Assembly (NCBI GenBank): GCA_934645175.1
Contig: CAKUDE010000023.1
Span: 1-34,013 of the forward strand
Source: an uncultured Oscillospiraceae bacterium
GTDB taxonomy: Bacteria; Bacillota; Clostridia; Oscillospirales; Oscillospiraceae
Direction: 5' to 3'
DNA length: 34,013 nt
The notes beneath the pieces were generated by a model. It worked only from the letters and a program-made list of their open reading frames with translations, was not told where the DNA came from and ran no database searches. The translations under genes were made by a program, and so were the position numbers. Shown here one piece after another: positions 7,012 to 14,740 of this stretch (its first letter is position 1; every line of letters starts with the position of its first letter).

Positions 7012-7568
7012 ATCTCTACGCTGGCTTTTCCTTTTCTTCCCTCAATAGCGCCGATAATGGCTTGTTTTTTATTCGGTGCGAAGTTCAGATCCCAACGGTA
7101 ATGGCCGTTATCAACGGGAGTAATGCGGCACACGAATTTCTCAATTATATTGCTGTCGATGGTTGACCCGGAAAAGTCGAGCATGGAATCGAGGGCAGCT
7201 TCGATTGCCGCCATATCAAGAGCTCCCGTTTCATCATCAAACGCAGAATTTAATCTGTCAAGCTCCTCATTCAAGGCGGCAAGCTCGGTTTCGGCTTTTT
7301 GCCGCAAGGCTTGAAATTGCTCTTTTGAAATCTCACCGTCTGCACGCATGGCGATCAGATTTTCCATTCGTCCCGTTGCCCGGCTGATTTTCCCTTGCAC
7401 GGCGGCAATCGTGGCCTTATTTCTGCTTGCGTCCGCTTGATAGCACTCACGGAGCAGTTTATATGCCAGCTTCGCATCTTCCTTTCTGTCCGTCCAAATG
7501 GCCTCAAATATTTTCTTTGCCATAAGGTCGAGCTTCCAGTCACCAACCATGCGAATATCGCAGTAGCC
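7012..7568 (-). pseudogene. Truncated large serine recombinase (C-terminal part only)
   Basis: The minus-strand frame reads YCDIRMVGDWKLDLMAKKIF, then KLAYKLLRECYQ, then a long charged helix (AVQGKISRATGRMENLIAMR, DGEISKEQFQALRQKAETEL, ALNEELDRLNSAF) and IIEKFVCRITPVDNGHYRWDLNF. This matches the distal zinc-ribbon/coiled-coil region of large serine site-specific recombinases of integrative elements. The catalytic resolvase domain (with Ser near residue 10-15) and most of the DNA-binding region are missing. No stop lies at the expected end: the frame runs into the ppdK terminator. It is therefore cut at both ends and cannot be functional. It marks the left edge of the accessory island. Confidence 0.7.
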
Positions 7569-7571
7569 ATT

Positions 7572-7724
7572 GATGGGAACTTGATCTTCTACCCCGAGAA
7601 GCCGTCCAAAGATTCCGAGGTAGAAGATCTTGTTCGTATGCTTTACAGCTGCGATGACCGTTCTCTGAAAATCATCAGGGCAACCGTGAAAGCCGCATTG
7701 GAAAGCCAAACAGAAAACGAATAA
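7572..7724 (+). pseudogene. C-terminal remnant of a transcriptional regulator
   Basis: The last 50 codons of a plus-strand frame (DGNLIFYPEKPSKDSEVED, LVRMLYSCDDRSLKIIRATV, KAALESQTENE, stop 722-724 of the 7-kb block) look like the tail of an XRE-type regulator of the sort found on integrative elements. Upstream the frame only reads the antisense of the serine-recombinase remnant, so no head or HTH is present. The two fragments meet tail-side at about 7570 in opposite orientation, which is a rearrangement or deletion junction. The family call is from memory of similar tails and is tentative. Confidence 0.45.
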
Positions 7725-7727
7725 AAA

Positions 7728-7777
7728 CAGAGCCGATAACTTGCCTTCCCATTGAAGGGAGTTGGTTATCGGCTCTG
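7728..7777. terminator. Long hairpin between the scar and the ABC operon
   Basis: CAGAGCCGATAAC (7728-7740) and GTTATCGGCTCTG (7765-7777) form a 13-bp perfect stem with a 24-nt loop that can pair further (TCCC/GGGA). T-rich sequence follows on either side. It may terminate the minus-strand ABC operon. Confidence 0.6.
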
Positions 7778-7826
7778 CGTCTTAGCGTCTGGCTCTTATT
7801 TTATACAATCGGTTTAATATGCCCCA

Positions 7827-8567
7827 TTATTCCCATCGGAAGAAGCGAACGGCGAGAATGGTGCAAAGTGCGGCAACTCCAAGCATTACGCAGATCGGTA
7901 ACAGAATGCTGCCCGTGCTGACACCTAAAAATGTGTTTTTCATCATGGTGAGCCCCTGCGTCAGCGGAAAAACGCTGACGATCTTCTGCATCACCTTCGG
8001 CATAACCTCAATCGGCAGCGTGGTGCCGGAAAAAACCAGCATGGGGAAATAGAGGATCGAGGCAATGACGCTTGCCTGCTTGGTGTCCTTTGCCACGCCG
8101 CCTGCCAGCATACCGACGGACAGGGTCGAGAGCATGGTGAGTACCCAGCTTCCAAGGAAAGCGAGAAGTGAACCATGGAGCCGCACGCCCCACAAAAGCG
8201 CCGCAACTGACAGTGTTGCAAGGGACACAGCACAGTAGACGATATACATGGACAGCTCAACGCCCAGAATGAATACCGGACTGACCGGCGTAACACGCAG
8301 CCGCTTGAGGATCTTCATCTCTCGAAGGTCTGATACTGCCAGCGGCAGACCCATCAGTCCGCTTGCACAAATGGCAACTGCGCTGACGGCTCCGAAAGAC
8401 TGCTCCATGAATGTATAGTCCGCACCGTTATAGGCAGGCTTTGTGCCGTAAATGATACCGAGGATGATAAAGATCACAAGCGGCATGATGATGGCGAAAA
8501 TCGGCATATTCATGTCCCGCAGGCTGAGCTTCAGCTCCGTTTTAAGATAGGTAAAAAAGCGTTTCAT
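7827..8567 (-). CDS. ABC-2 type exporter, permease subunit
   Basis: A 246-residue integral membrane protein with about six hydrophobic segments. The first is at residues 21-41 (MPIFAIIMPLVIFIILGIIYG) and the last near the C-terminus (LPICVMLGVAALCTILAVRFF). The segment between helices has ABC-2 character (LREMKILKRLRVTPVSP, then FPMLVFSGTTLPIEVMP and FPLTQGLTMMKNTFLG). It should form the membrane channel for the ATPase encoded just upstream, whose stop overlaps this ATG by 4 bases; an AGGAGG lies 8 bases before the ATG. The pair probably exports a drug or peptide, but the substrate cannot be read from sequence. It is the last gene of the AraC-ABC operon. Confidence 0.88.
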   Translation of the reverse strand: MKRFFTYLKTELKLSLRDMNMPIFAIIMPLVIFIILGIIYGTKPAYNGADYTFMEQSFGAVSAVAICASGLMGLPLAVSDLREMKILKRLRVTPVSPVFILGVELSMYIVYCAVSLATLSVAALLWGVRLHGSLLAFLGSWVLTMLSTLSVGMLAGGVAKDTKQASVIASILYFPMLVFSGTTLPIEVMPKVMQKIVSVFPLTQGLTMMKNTFLGVSTGSILLPICVMLGVAALCTILAVRFFRWE

Positions 8568-9286
8568 GCGTCCGCCTCCTCATCCGAAAGCTGCAAATAC
8601 GCATCTTCAAAGCGATTGCAACCGCACTGCTGCTTTGCCTGCTCCACGGTTCCGCGGAAAACGGGAGTACCTTTTTTCAAAATGCAGATCTCATCGCATA
8701 GCGCCTCGACCTCATCCATGAAATGTGAGGTCAGAAAGATCGTCAGCCCCTGTTCTTTTAAGTGTTCAAGTGTTTTCCACACGCCGCGCCGCGCTTTTGC
8801 GTCAAGGCCGGTGGTCAGCTCGTCCAAAAACACCAGCTCCGGCTGTGGGATCAGCGCCAGCACGATAAAAAGCCGCTGGCGTTCGCCGCCCGAAAGACCT
8901 TTGACCGGTGTGTTTGCCTTATCCCCAATACCGAACTGCTCACAGAGCTTGCGCCAATCGGCAGGGCTGCGGTAAAGGCTTGCGGTTTCCTCACAAAGCT
9001 CGGAAACCTTGATTTCTTTCTGATAGTCGCCCTCCTGAAACTGCACGCCGATGCGCTGAAAAAGTGTGCGGCGTTTCTTCTTTGGGTCTTTTCCAAGCAG
9101 ACGCACGGTTCCGCTATCTGCCTGTTTTGTGCCGAGCATACATTCGATCGTGGTGCTTTTTCCGGCACCGTTGGCACCGAGCAGTCCGAATACCGTTCCG
9201 CTTTTTACCGAAAGATCTAAATGATCGACCACGGTTTTCCCGGCATAGGTTTTCGTCAGTCCTTCAACAAAAATCGCTTCGCTCAT
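8564..9286 (-). CDS. ABC transporter ATP-binding subunit
   Basis: A 240-residue ATPase energising the permease downstream. Visible motifs in order: Walker A GANGAGKST (about residues 34-42), Q-loop region VQFQEGDYQ, signature LSGGERQR, Walker B LVFLDELTTGLD, and the H-loop in FLTSHFMDEVE. The LDE-LTTGLDA form is typical of DRA/NodI-type exporters that pair with ABC-2 permeases, often for drugs or lantibiotics. The ATG overlaps the AraC stop by 4 bases (ATGA), and GGAGG lies 9 bases upstream, so the three genes are translationally coupled. Expression should follow the AraC-type regulator. Confidence 0.93.
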   Translation of the reverse strand: MSEAIFVEGLTKTYAGKTVVDHLDLSVKSGTVFGLLGANGAGKSTTIECMLGTKQADSGTVRLLGKDPKKKRRTLFQRIGVQFQEGDYQKEIKVSELCEETASLYRSPADWRKLCEQFGIGDKANTPVKGLSGGERQRLFIVLALIPQPELVFLDELTTGLDAKARRGVWKTLEHLKEQGLTIFLTSHFMDEVEALCDEICILKKGTPVFRGTVEQAKQQCGCNRFEDAYLQLSDEEADA

Positions 9287-10167
9287 TCCGAAATCCTCCG
9301 TACTGCCCGCAGCTCAATATAGCCGCGTTGACCGCGGGGTTCGAGCTGGATACGCGGGTTCTCGTCGTCCCAGCAGTAGCCGATGATGGACGGATCATAG
9401 CTGTCCATCGCCGCCTGCACGGTGCGGATGGCCTCGCAGTAGTCCTCCTCGCGGAAGGGCTGACCCTGAAACATCAGATATTCTGCCTCCGGCAGATGAA
9501 TGGTGTCAAAGCCTTCCGGAATCATCCCCATATAATCGGTTTCGACCTCCACGCCCTGCACATAGGTGGAGGTGTTCGGCTTTTTGTACTTTTCGGGTAG
9601 CCACATGGAAACAGGTTCTCCGCAGAGTGATTTCATGCTCATGAGAATGCCCCACACATCACAGCTAACTTCCTCACAATAGGGGAAATAGTCCTCTGCG
9701 TGCTGACCTCGCTTGATAATACACAGGCGCTCCGGCTTGCGGACGATCTGAATGAAAATCGGTTGAATGTTAGACAAGTCGATGTTCTCCTTTCTCAGTT
9801 CACGATATTTTGCGCCGTAAGGAATGAAGAACGGAACGGGAACGGGATTTTTCATGTAGTCGCTGGGGTTCAGACCGAACTCCCGATAAAATGCCCGCGT
9901 GAAGGTATCCACATTGGCAAAACCGGCATCGTAGGCCGCGTCGATGACCTTGACCTCACCGCCACGAAGCTGTTTTGCCGCCTGTGTGAGCCGGTATTTG
10001 CGGATATACTCGGTCGGCGTCAGACCAAGGCAGTCCCGGAACAGACGATAGGCATACCACGGGGAAAACAGCGATGCCCGCGCAAGATCGGACAGCTTGA
10101 TTTCCTCTGTTTTATTCTTTTCTATGTAGTCCTGCATCCGCTGGACAGCCAAAATCTGCTCCCTCAT
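9283..10167 (-). CDS. AraC-family regulator with GyrI-like effector domain
   Basis: A 294-residue regulator, first gene of the ABC exporter operon. The N-terminus (about 1-105) is an AraC double HTH (IKLSDLARASLFSPWYAYRL, then VIDAAYDAGFANVDTFTRAF). The C-terminal half resembles the GyrI-like/SOUL-type effector-binding fold of Rob and BmrR relatives (PEGFDTIHLPEAEYLMFQGQ). The HTH-first order fits the Rob-like subgroup, which sense amphipathic drugs. ATG 10167 is preferred over TTG 10176 because AAGGAG (10177-10182) sits 9 bases from the ATG but touches the TTG. It probably activates its own operon in response to a ligand. Confidence 0.88.
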   Translation of the reverse strand: MREQILAVQRMQDYIEKNKTEEIKLSDLARASLFSPWYAYRLFRDCLGLTPTEYIRKYRLTQAAKQLRGGEVKVIDAAYDAGFANVDTFTRAFYREFGLNPSDYMKNPVPVPFFIPYGAKYRELRKENIDLSNIQPIFIQIVRKPERLCIIKRGQHAEDYFPYCEEVSCDVWGILMSMKSLCGEPVSMWLPEKYKKPNTSTYVQGVEVETDYMGMIPEGFDTIHLPEAEYLMFQGQPFREEDYCEAIRTVQAAMDSYDPSIIGYCWDDENPRIQLEPRGQRGYIELRAVRRISE

Positions 10168-10190
10168 CCTTCTCAACTCCTTACCGGAAC

Positions 10191-10222
10191 ATTATACCGT
10201 GTCGGGAGAATTATCTCTCGAC
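10191..10222 (-). promoter_or_regulatory. Activator-type promoter with palindrome upstream of the AraC gene
   Basis: On the minus strand a perfect TATAAT (10191-10196) lies about 24 bases before the ATG, but no good -35 exists at 17-19 bp spacing (GAGAGA-like). That region is instead occupied by a dyad of 9-bp arms with one mismatch: GTCGGGAGA (10201-10209), ATTA, TCTCTCGAC (10214-10222). This is the layout of a promoter needing an activator bound across its spacer. Assignment to the adjacent regulator is inference. Confidence 0.55.
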
Positions 10223-10339
10223 TTTCCTTGCCTTTTTATTGCGAACGCATCCACTGCGGCATAGGGAACGACCTTATTTCTCCAATAATTTCAAAAATCA
10301 CTTGCCATTCATTTCGATTTTCATGCCAAGATCACCATG

Positions 10340-10804
10340 TTAAAATTTTGACTTTTCGTAATTGTACGGGATGCTTGTCCCGACAACAACATCCCCGATC
10401 TTATCAATAATCAACCAGTCGTCCATGTTACCCTGATGGTCAAAAGCGAGGGGAGCAATTTCTTCTACGCTCTCAAATTCCACAAGGCACAGGCATTTCT
10501 TGTGCCAGCGTGTAATTTGCTTATCTGACAAATTGAGCTTTTTCTGATTGTCGGCAAGAACTTTTGCGATTTCCTCATCAGACAACTTTACGAAATTCTG
10601 AACCTCTTTGACTGTGGCAGTTGCGGTAATCGAAGCACTTCCTTTTTCCATGAAATAAAGGCGCTCTCCGGCAAAGACCCGGCTGTGCGGAATTTTTCGT
10701 CCCGCCGCACCGCGCACGACCATAGTTTTTGTTCCGGCGAGTATTTTGTCCAGCTCTTTTTCGCCTTTCTTTCCGGCGTTATCGCAATAAACCAAATGTA
10801 CCAT
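10340..10804 (-). CDS. PUA/ASCH-like domain protein, function unknown
   Basis: A 154-residue soluble protein. ATG 10804 is chosen because AGGAGGA (10813-10819) sits 8 bases upstream; the longer frame to 10915 reads through the neighbouring gene. The core (KILAGTKTMVVRGAAGRKIP, then RVFAGERLYFMEKGSASIT) resembles PUA/ASCH beta-barrel folds, whose members bind RNA or modified bases, often with an amidase-like role. The C-terminus has a conserved-looking FDHQGNMDDWLIIDKIGDVV. It is the last of thirteen co-directional, tightly spaced genes. The fold is suggested by pattern only; the function is unknown. Confidence 0.5.
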   Translation of the reverse strand: MVHLVYCDNAGKKGEKELDKILAGTKTMVVRGAAGRKIPHSRVFAGERLYFMEKGSASITATATVKEVQNFVKLSDEEIAKVLADNQKKLNLSDKQITRWHKKCLCLVEFESVEEIAPLAFDHQGNMDDWLIIDKIGDVVVGTSIPYNYEKSKF

Positions 10805-10842
10805 TTTTAATATCCTCCTGAGTTTTAAGTTTACGGAATTTG

Positions 10843-11415
10843 TCAGTCCAGCGCACGAAGGTCGGACTGCTCGTACCGATGATGCCCCGGCAAGCCCTTT
10901 TTGTAATTCCAGCATACGATCGCATCATGCAGGCTCCTTCCGGGATTGTCTGCAAAGAAATCACGGATGTATGTGTTGTACTCAAACTGTCCGCTGATCT
11001 CCGTTTGGGTTTGTTTCTTTTCCTCTAAGATTCGATAATACGCCCGAATCGCGTCGCCGTAAGTCTTTCCGGCGTTTGCTTTCAGCCATTTCTGAAACGG
11101 AACATGGAAAGAGAAGCCTTTTCCGATTTTTTCACTGAAAAAAGCACGGTGTTTTTCGGAGCAGACGATATTCGGCTCTATGACCGTGTCCTCGGTAAGC
11201 GTGCCGATGTTTACCGCCGTTTTTCTTTCGGCAGAGGATTTCAGTACATTTCCCGTATCAAGAAAGTATGCAATTCTATCTGTGAGCTCTGCTTTACTGC
11301 CCGATGTCGGCAGACCATTTTCTTTGCAAAAGTCGGCAAGCTCCTGTTTCAGATAATAAAAGCTGCGGAAAGTGGCTGCATCCAGTTTTTTATTCAGCTC
11401 CGGTCTTTGACTCAT
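10843..11415 (-). CDS. SAP-domain / DUF6434-like protein
   Basis: A 190-residue protein whose ATG 11415 overlaps the upstream stop as ATGA, with AGGAA 6 bases before it; a second ATG two codons earlier is less well placed. Residues 15-54 form a SAP motif (LKQELADFCKENGLPTSGSK, AELTDRIAYFL), a helix-extended-loop-helix that binds DNA or RNA. The middle and C-terminus (KHRAFFSEKIGKGFSFHVPF, then KWLKANAGKTYGDAIRAYYR) match the pattern I associate with DUF6434. The protein ends HHRYEQSDLRALD. A nucleic-acid-binding accessory role is plausible; no catalytic motif is seen. Confidence 0.6.
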   Translation of the reverse strand: MSQRPELNKKLDAATFRSFYYLKQELADFCKENGLPTSGSKAELTDRIAYFLDTGNVLKSSAERKTAVNIGTLTEDTVIEPNIVCSEKHRAFFSEKIGKGFSFHVPFQKWLKANAGKTYGDAIRAYYRILEEKKQTQTEISGQFEYNTYIRDFFADNPGRSLHDAIVCWNYKKGLPGHHRYEQSDLRALD

Positions 11416-12044
11416 CTGCATTTCCTGATTTCAAAGATACTTTCCTGCAACCTCTGTAAAAACCGTCCTGCGTGCGCGCCGTCCATCTGGGTATGATGGA
11501 ATTGGAACGACAGCTTCAGCGTCGTCCGGAAAAGCCCTTTATGATATTTGCCCCAGATGATAAAAGGATTGTTGAAAATGCCGCTGTTCATGCCGACGGC
11601 CCCATCGATCTCGGTATCCACAATGGCAGAGGTGCCGATGACCATGCGATCTAGCAGGTCGTGATTTTCACAGCTTTCCGCAACTGCGCACGTCAGCCGC
11701 AGGTAGTCGGCGCCAAATTGCGCAAGGTCAGCGGAAAACGGCACATCGCAGGAGCTGACCTCGCCGGTTTTGTTTTTTACGATCGTGTTCACCGCGATGC
11801 TGTCATATTGCAGCAGCTCGCGCCCAACAGGGAGCAGATAAAACTCCTTGATCTCGCTGGCCGCCTTGCCGATACACCAGCACAGAAGCATATTGAATTT
11901 CAGCCCGCGCTTGCGGCTGGACTGAACCAGCGGCGTAACATCCAGCGTTTTGAAAAAAGTCACCATGGGATTCGGCGCAGTCATCCAAAGTGCATACGCC
12001 TCAGCACGGGTAGTCGTTTTCGGGTCGATAACGGTTGGTTTCAT
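11412..12044 (-). CDS. Chloramphenicol-acetyltransferase-family protein (CatA-like)
   Basis: Transfers acetyl from acetyl-CoA to a small-molecule hydroxyl in characterised homologues. The 210 residues are close to the 213-220 of CatA trimer subunits. The family hallmark HHTQMDG is present near the C-terminus (catalytic His184, structural Asp188), preceded by LSFQF. The middle contains the usual FNMLLCWCIGKAASEI and YDSIAVNTIVKNKTGE segments. The N-terminus is divergent from classic resistance CATs, so the substrate may not be chloramphenicol. It overlaps the SAP gene by 4 bases, indicating coupled translation. Confidence 0.85.
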   Translation of the reverse strand: MKPTVIDPKTTTRAEAYALWMTAPNPMVTFFKTLDVTPLVQSSRKRGLKFNMLLCWCIGKAASEIKEFYLLPVGRELLQYDSIAVNTIVKNKTGEVSSCDVPFSADLAQFGADYLRLTCAVAESCENHDLLDRMVIGTSAIVDTEIDGAVGMNSGIFNNPFIIWGKYHKGLFRTTLKLSFQFHHTQMDGAHAGRFLQRLQESIFEIRKCR

Positions 12045-12089
12045 TCTTCACACTCCAATGTACTTCCACTCATCTCGCTGAAATCAGTT

Positions 12090-12830
12090 TTACAAGCCCG
12101 CCAACGCCAGGAATTTTTTATCTGACTGAATACTCTGTGTCAGAAACTGCCCGTCCCGGAACAGGGCATAGGTCGTGACCGGTGCGGGTACATTCTGTGC
12201 GCTTTCTTTGTCCGTGATATGGATGGCCTTGAACGGGATACCGTGTTCTTTTGCCACCTCCTGCACCCTTGGCACCCAATAATAGGTGTAGGGGCACTGA
12301 TCGGTGTAATAGAGGACAAACCCGGTTTCTTCAATCGCTGGATGTTTTGCACATTCCCGGAACTTTGGTATCTGTGCGGACGGTTCAATGGGAAGGTACA
12401 TGAGATTGATCCCGCAGTCGGATATGTCTGCCACACGGAACCCCTTGTAAGCAAGAAATTTCGGGTCAGCGAGAAATTCCCGCTTCCGTCCCTCCGCACA
12501 CAGAATACAAATACCTTTCTTCCCCTGCGTCTTAGCGTCCCGAATACATTCCTCCAACAGATCATTCGAGTATCCATGCCCCTTCATGGAACCGGATACC
12601 CAGAGGCAGTTAATGTAGAGATAACCGTCTGCCTCAATAGGCACCCATGCGTTTTCAGCCGGAATGTATTCGATAAAGCATTTGCCGCGTTCCTCACTGC
12701 GATAGAAAACAAGGCCATCATCAAAGCGTTGCCCCAGCCATTCCCTTTTTGCGACACTCTGCTTGCCGGACATGGCGCAGCAGATATGTTCCTTGTCAAT
12801 GTTTTCTTTTGTGATCCGAATGTAGTTCAT
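12090..12830 (-). CDS. GNAT acetyltransferase fused to a YoaP thioredoxin-like domain
   Basis: A 246-residue two-domain protein. Residues 1-145 form a GNAT fold with the acetyl-CoA loop at GSMKGHGYSNDLLEECI (about 80-96). Residues 150-246 match the YoaP domain, with YYTDQCPYTYYW (Cys179) and IPFKAIHITDKESAQNVPAP, a thioredoxin-like segment with a single exposed cysteine. The start overlaps the preceding TfoX-like gene by 35 bases and has GGAGGAA upstream. YoaP proteins are often found in accessory and resistance contexts. The substrate is unknown. Confidence 0.82.
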   Translation of the reverse strand: MNYIRITKENIDKEHICCAMSGKQSVAKREWLGQRFDDGLVFYRSEERGKCFIEYIPAENAWVPIEADGYLYINCLWVSGSMKGHGYSNDLLEECIRDAKTQGKKGICILCAEGRKREFLADPKFLAYKGFRVADISDCGINLMYLPIEPSAQIPKFRECAKHPAIEETGFVLYYTDQCPYTYYWVPRVQEVAKEHGIPFKAIHITDKESAQNVPAPVTTYALFRDGQFLTQSIQSDKKFLALAGL

Positions 12831-13164
12831 CGGTTATTCCTCCAATGCCGTTGTTCTTTCGTTTTGGCATGGGCAATTCCTCGTACATTGCCTCAAACAG
12901 TTTGGTCAGAAACGCTTTGCGGTCCACTTCATCCACCAGCAGCATCTCTTTTGCTCCCTCATACGGGAACTCACAAATTGCCGCAGGCATGAGCTTCAGA
13001 GCGGATTTTGTTTTCTTTACAAGCAACCGATCATCATAGATCCCGCCGACGATTTTACCGCGATAATAGAGAATAAACTCTCCCATCATAGGACGGTAAG
13101 AAATATCGTCCAGATCGGATAGCTGTTCCAGAATGAAATGAAGATACTCTTTACTGGATGCCAT
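12796..13164 (-). CDS. TfoX N-terminal-domain protein
   Basis: A 122-residue protein beginning MASSKEYLHFILEQLSDLDD, followed by ISYRPMMGEFILYYRGKIVG and LVKKTKSALKLMP, the TfoX N-terminal fold. The C-terminal TfoX domain is absent. In Proteobacteria TfoX/Sxy controls competence, but single-domain homologues are widespread in Firmicutes with no known role. ATG 13164 lies 14 bases inside the preceding gene; the longer frame to 13299 is antisense-like and was rejected. The 3' end overlaps the YoaP gene by 35 bases and encodes a tail (NNGIGGITDELHSDHKRKH) unlike the domain, suggesting the end was extended by a rearrangement. Confidence 0.78.
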   Translation of the reverse strand: MASSKEYLHFILEQLSDLDDISYRPMMGEFILYYRGKIVGGIYDDRLLVKKTKSALKLMPAAICEFPYEGAKEMLLVDEVDRKAFLTKLFEAMYEELPMPKRKNNGIGGITDELHSDHKRKH

Positions 13165-13423
13165 TATTTTTACACCACTTTTTGCATTGCTCGATTCTTG
13201 CGCCGTTATCGCTTTGCTCCATGTCGTAAGCAAAAGTATGTAATAAAGGGCAAACGAAGTCATCGCATTCGCCGCAATGCTGCAAGCCTTTCTTTTCACA
13301 GCAGGATTTCACGGGGCAGCTATCCGCCCAAAAGGGTTTGTCCATATTCACGCACCCTTTGCAGCCCATTGCTTCACGAAAACCGCAATCGCTGCACCGA
13401 AGCCCACATCTTGACTCGATCAT
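13151..13423 (-). CDS. DUF3795-like cysteine-rich protein
   Basis: A 90-residue protein with at least twelve cysteines in CxxC-type spacing: CGLRCSDCGF (residues 6-15), GCKGC, CPVKSCCEKKGLQHCGECDD, CPLL and CKKWC. This is the pattern of DUF3795, thought to bind zinc or an iron-sulfur cluster. An excellent GCAGGAGGAA lies 8 bases upstream of ATG 13423. The stop overlaps the TfoX-like start by 14 bases. No enzymatic role is known for the family. Confidence 0.8.
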   Translation of the reverse strand: MIESRCGLRCSDCGFREAMGCKGCVNMDKPFWADSCPVKSCCEKKGLQHCGECDDFVCPLLHTFAYDMEQSDNGARIEQCKKWCKNNGIQ

Positions 13424-13440
13424 ACTCAGATTCCTCCTGC

Positions 13441-14067
13441 TCAGAATAACTGTCCCGGCAGCTTCAGCTTTTCCTTCTTCGGGAAGGTCGCTTCAAACTG
13501 CTCAAACGCTTCCGGATTCTTCTCGCAGACGAAATATCCCTCCGGGTCTTTGTAGGTGCCGGAAATGCCGTTCAAAAAGCCGGGCGTCAGCTCCTTGATG
13601 AGAAAATAATCCGCTTCAGGGTCGTCAGCGTACCGAACGCCCTTTGTTTTTGCCGGAACAAAGCCGGACTTGCCGTAAAACAGGATGTTTCCGGTGATAG
13701 CAAGTGCTCCTGCGCCCATTTCCTTGGCTTCTTCCATGGAATAGTCGAGCAGCTTCTTTCCGTAGCCCTGCCGCTTGTATGCGGGCGCAATGCCGATGGG
13801 GCCGAAGGTCATGATCGGCACCTTCCGTCCGTCGTCGCAGTCGATTTCCGACCGCACATAGATGACTTGCCCGATCAGCTCGCCGTTCAGTTCCATGACG
13901 AAGTCCAGCTCCGGCACGAAAGCCGGGTCATCCCGATAGCAGTGCAGCACATAGTGCTCCATGCAGCCGGGACGGTAAACATTCCAAAATGACTCGCGGG
14001 TCAGATCCTCAACGGCGCTGTAATCGTCTTTTGTTTCGGGACGAATGGTAATATTATTTTCTGACAT
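13441..14067 (-). CDS. GNAT-family N-acetyltransferase
   Basis: A 208-residue acetyltransferase. The acetyl-CoA-binding motif A reads IGIAPAYKRQGYGKKLLDYS (Q/RxxGxG as RQGYGK). The start is ITIRPETKDDYSAVEDLT, typical of the family, and a downstream FYGKSGF matches the motif B region. The C-terminal 60 residues (FLNGISGTYKDPEGYFVCEK) resemble single-domain GNATs annotated as YhbS-like. AAGGAGA sits 8 bases before ATG 14067, and the gene starts 11 bases after clpP ends, so it is in the operon. The acceptor substrate is unknown. Confidence 0.88.
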   Translation of the reverse strand: MSENNITIRPETKDDYSAVEDLTRESFWNVYRPGCMEHYVLHCYRDDPAFVPELDFVMELNGELIGQVIYVRSEIDCDDGRKVPIMTFGPIGIAPAYKRQGYGKKLLDYSMEEAKEMGAGALAITGNILFYGKSGFVPAKTKGVRYADDPEADYFLIKELTPGFLNGISGTYKDPEGYFVCEKNPEAFEQFEATFPKKEKLKLPGQLF

Positions 14068-14078
14068 GGTTTTTCTCC

Positions 14079-14669
14079 TTATCTCTTATCAATGATTTTG
14101 TCGATCAGCCCATAGGCAAGGGCTTCTTCTGCCGACATATAGTTGTCGCGCTCTGTATCGGCAGCGACCTGTGCAAAGGGTCTGCCGGTATTCTCGGAAA
14201 GAATACGGGTCAGCCGCTGTTTGGTTTTCTGCATTTGCTCCGATACGATCTGAATATCCGTGACCGGGCCATGTACACCGTTTCCGCCGATCAGCGGCTG
14301 ATGGATCATGATCTCCGCGTTCGGCAGTGCGATCCGCTTGCCTTTTGTGCCGCCTGCTAACAGGAAAGCACCAAAGCTGGCGGCCAGACCGATGCAGATG
14401 GTAGATACATCGCACTTTATATATTGCATGGTATCGTAAATTGCAAAGCCGGCCGTGACCGAGCCGCCCGGACTGTTGATATAAAGCTGAATGTCCCTGT
14501 CCGGGTCTTGTGCCTCCAAGAAAAGCATCTGCGCAATAATGGTACCGGCGGATGCGTCCGTTACTTCTTCACCGAGAAAAATAATTCGGTCGGAGAGCAG
14601 CCGGGAGAAGATGTCGTAGCTTCGTTCACCGCGGCTGGTTTGTTCAATCACATAGGGAATGATACTCAT
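14079..14669 (-). CDS. clpP: ClpP-family serine protease (accessory copy)
   Basis: Proteolytic core of Clp proteases, forming two stacked heptamer rings fed by Clp ATPases. The 196 residues match normal ClpP length. The triad is intact: Ser98 in GLAASFGAF, His123 in MIHQPL and Asp171 in DTERDNYM, with [11 protein letters not shown] forming the oxyanion side. AAGGAGT lies 9 bases before ATG 14669. It is not beside clpX, lon or tig, where the housekeeping copy is usually found, but in the middle of the TetR-controlled operon. It is therefore probably a second, accessory paralogue; its ATPase partner is not in the window. Confidence 0.93.
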   Translation of the reverse strand: MSIIPYVIEQTSRGERSYDIFSRLLSDRIIFLGEEVTDASAGTIIAQMLFLEAQDPDRDIQLYINSPGGSVTAGFAIYDTMQYIKCDVSTICIGLAASFGAFLLAGGTKGKRIALPNAEIMIHQPLIGGNGVHGPVTDIQIVSEQMQKTKQRLTRILSENTGRPFAQVAADTERDNYMSAEEALAYGLIDKIIDKR

Positions 14670-14740
14670 ATCGGTTTACTCCTTGATTCCTTTTGGTTTC
14701 CTGCAAAACAGGTGAATGCCCAGCGCCGCATTGAAGCCTG

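Noticed and set aside
7395..7570. N-terminal part of the plus-strand frame ending at 7724
   Set aside because: It is antisense to the serine-recombinase remnant; only the last 50 codons look like protein.
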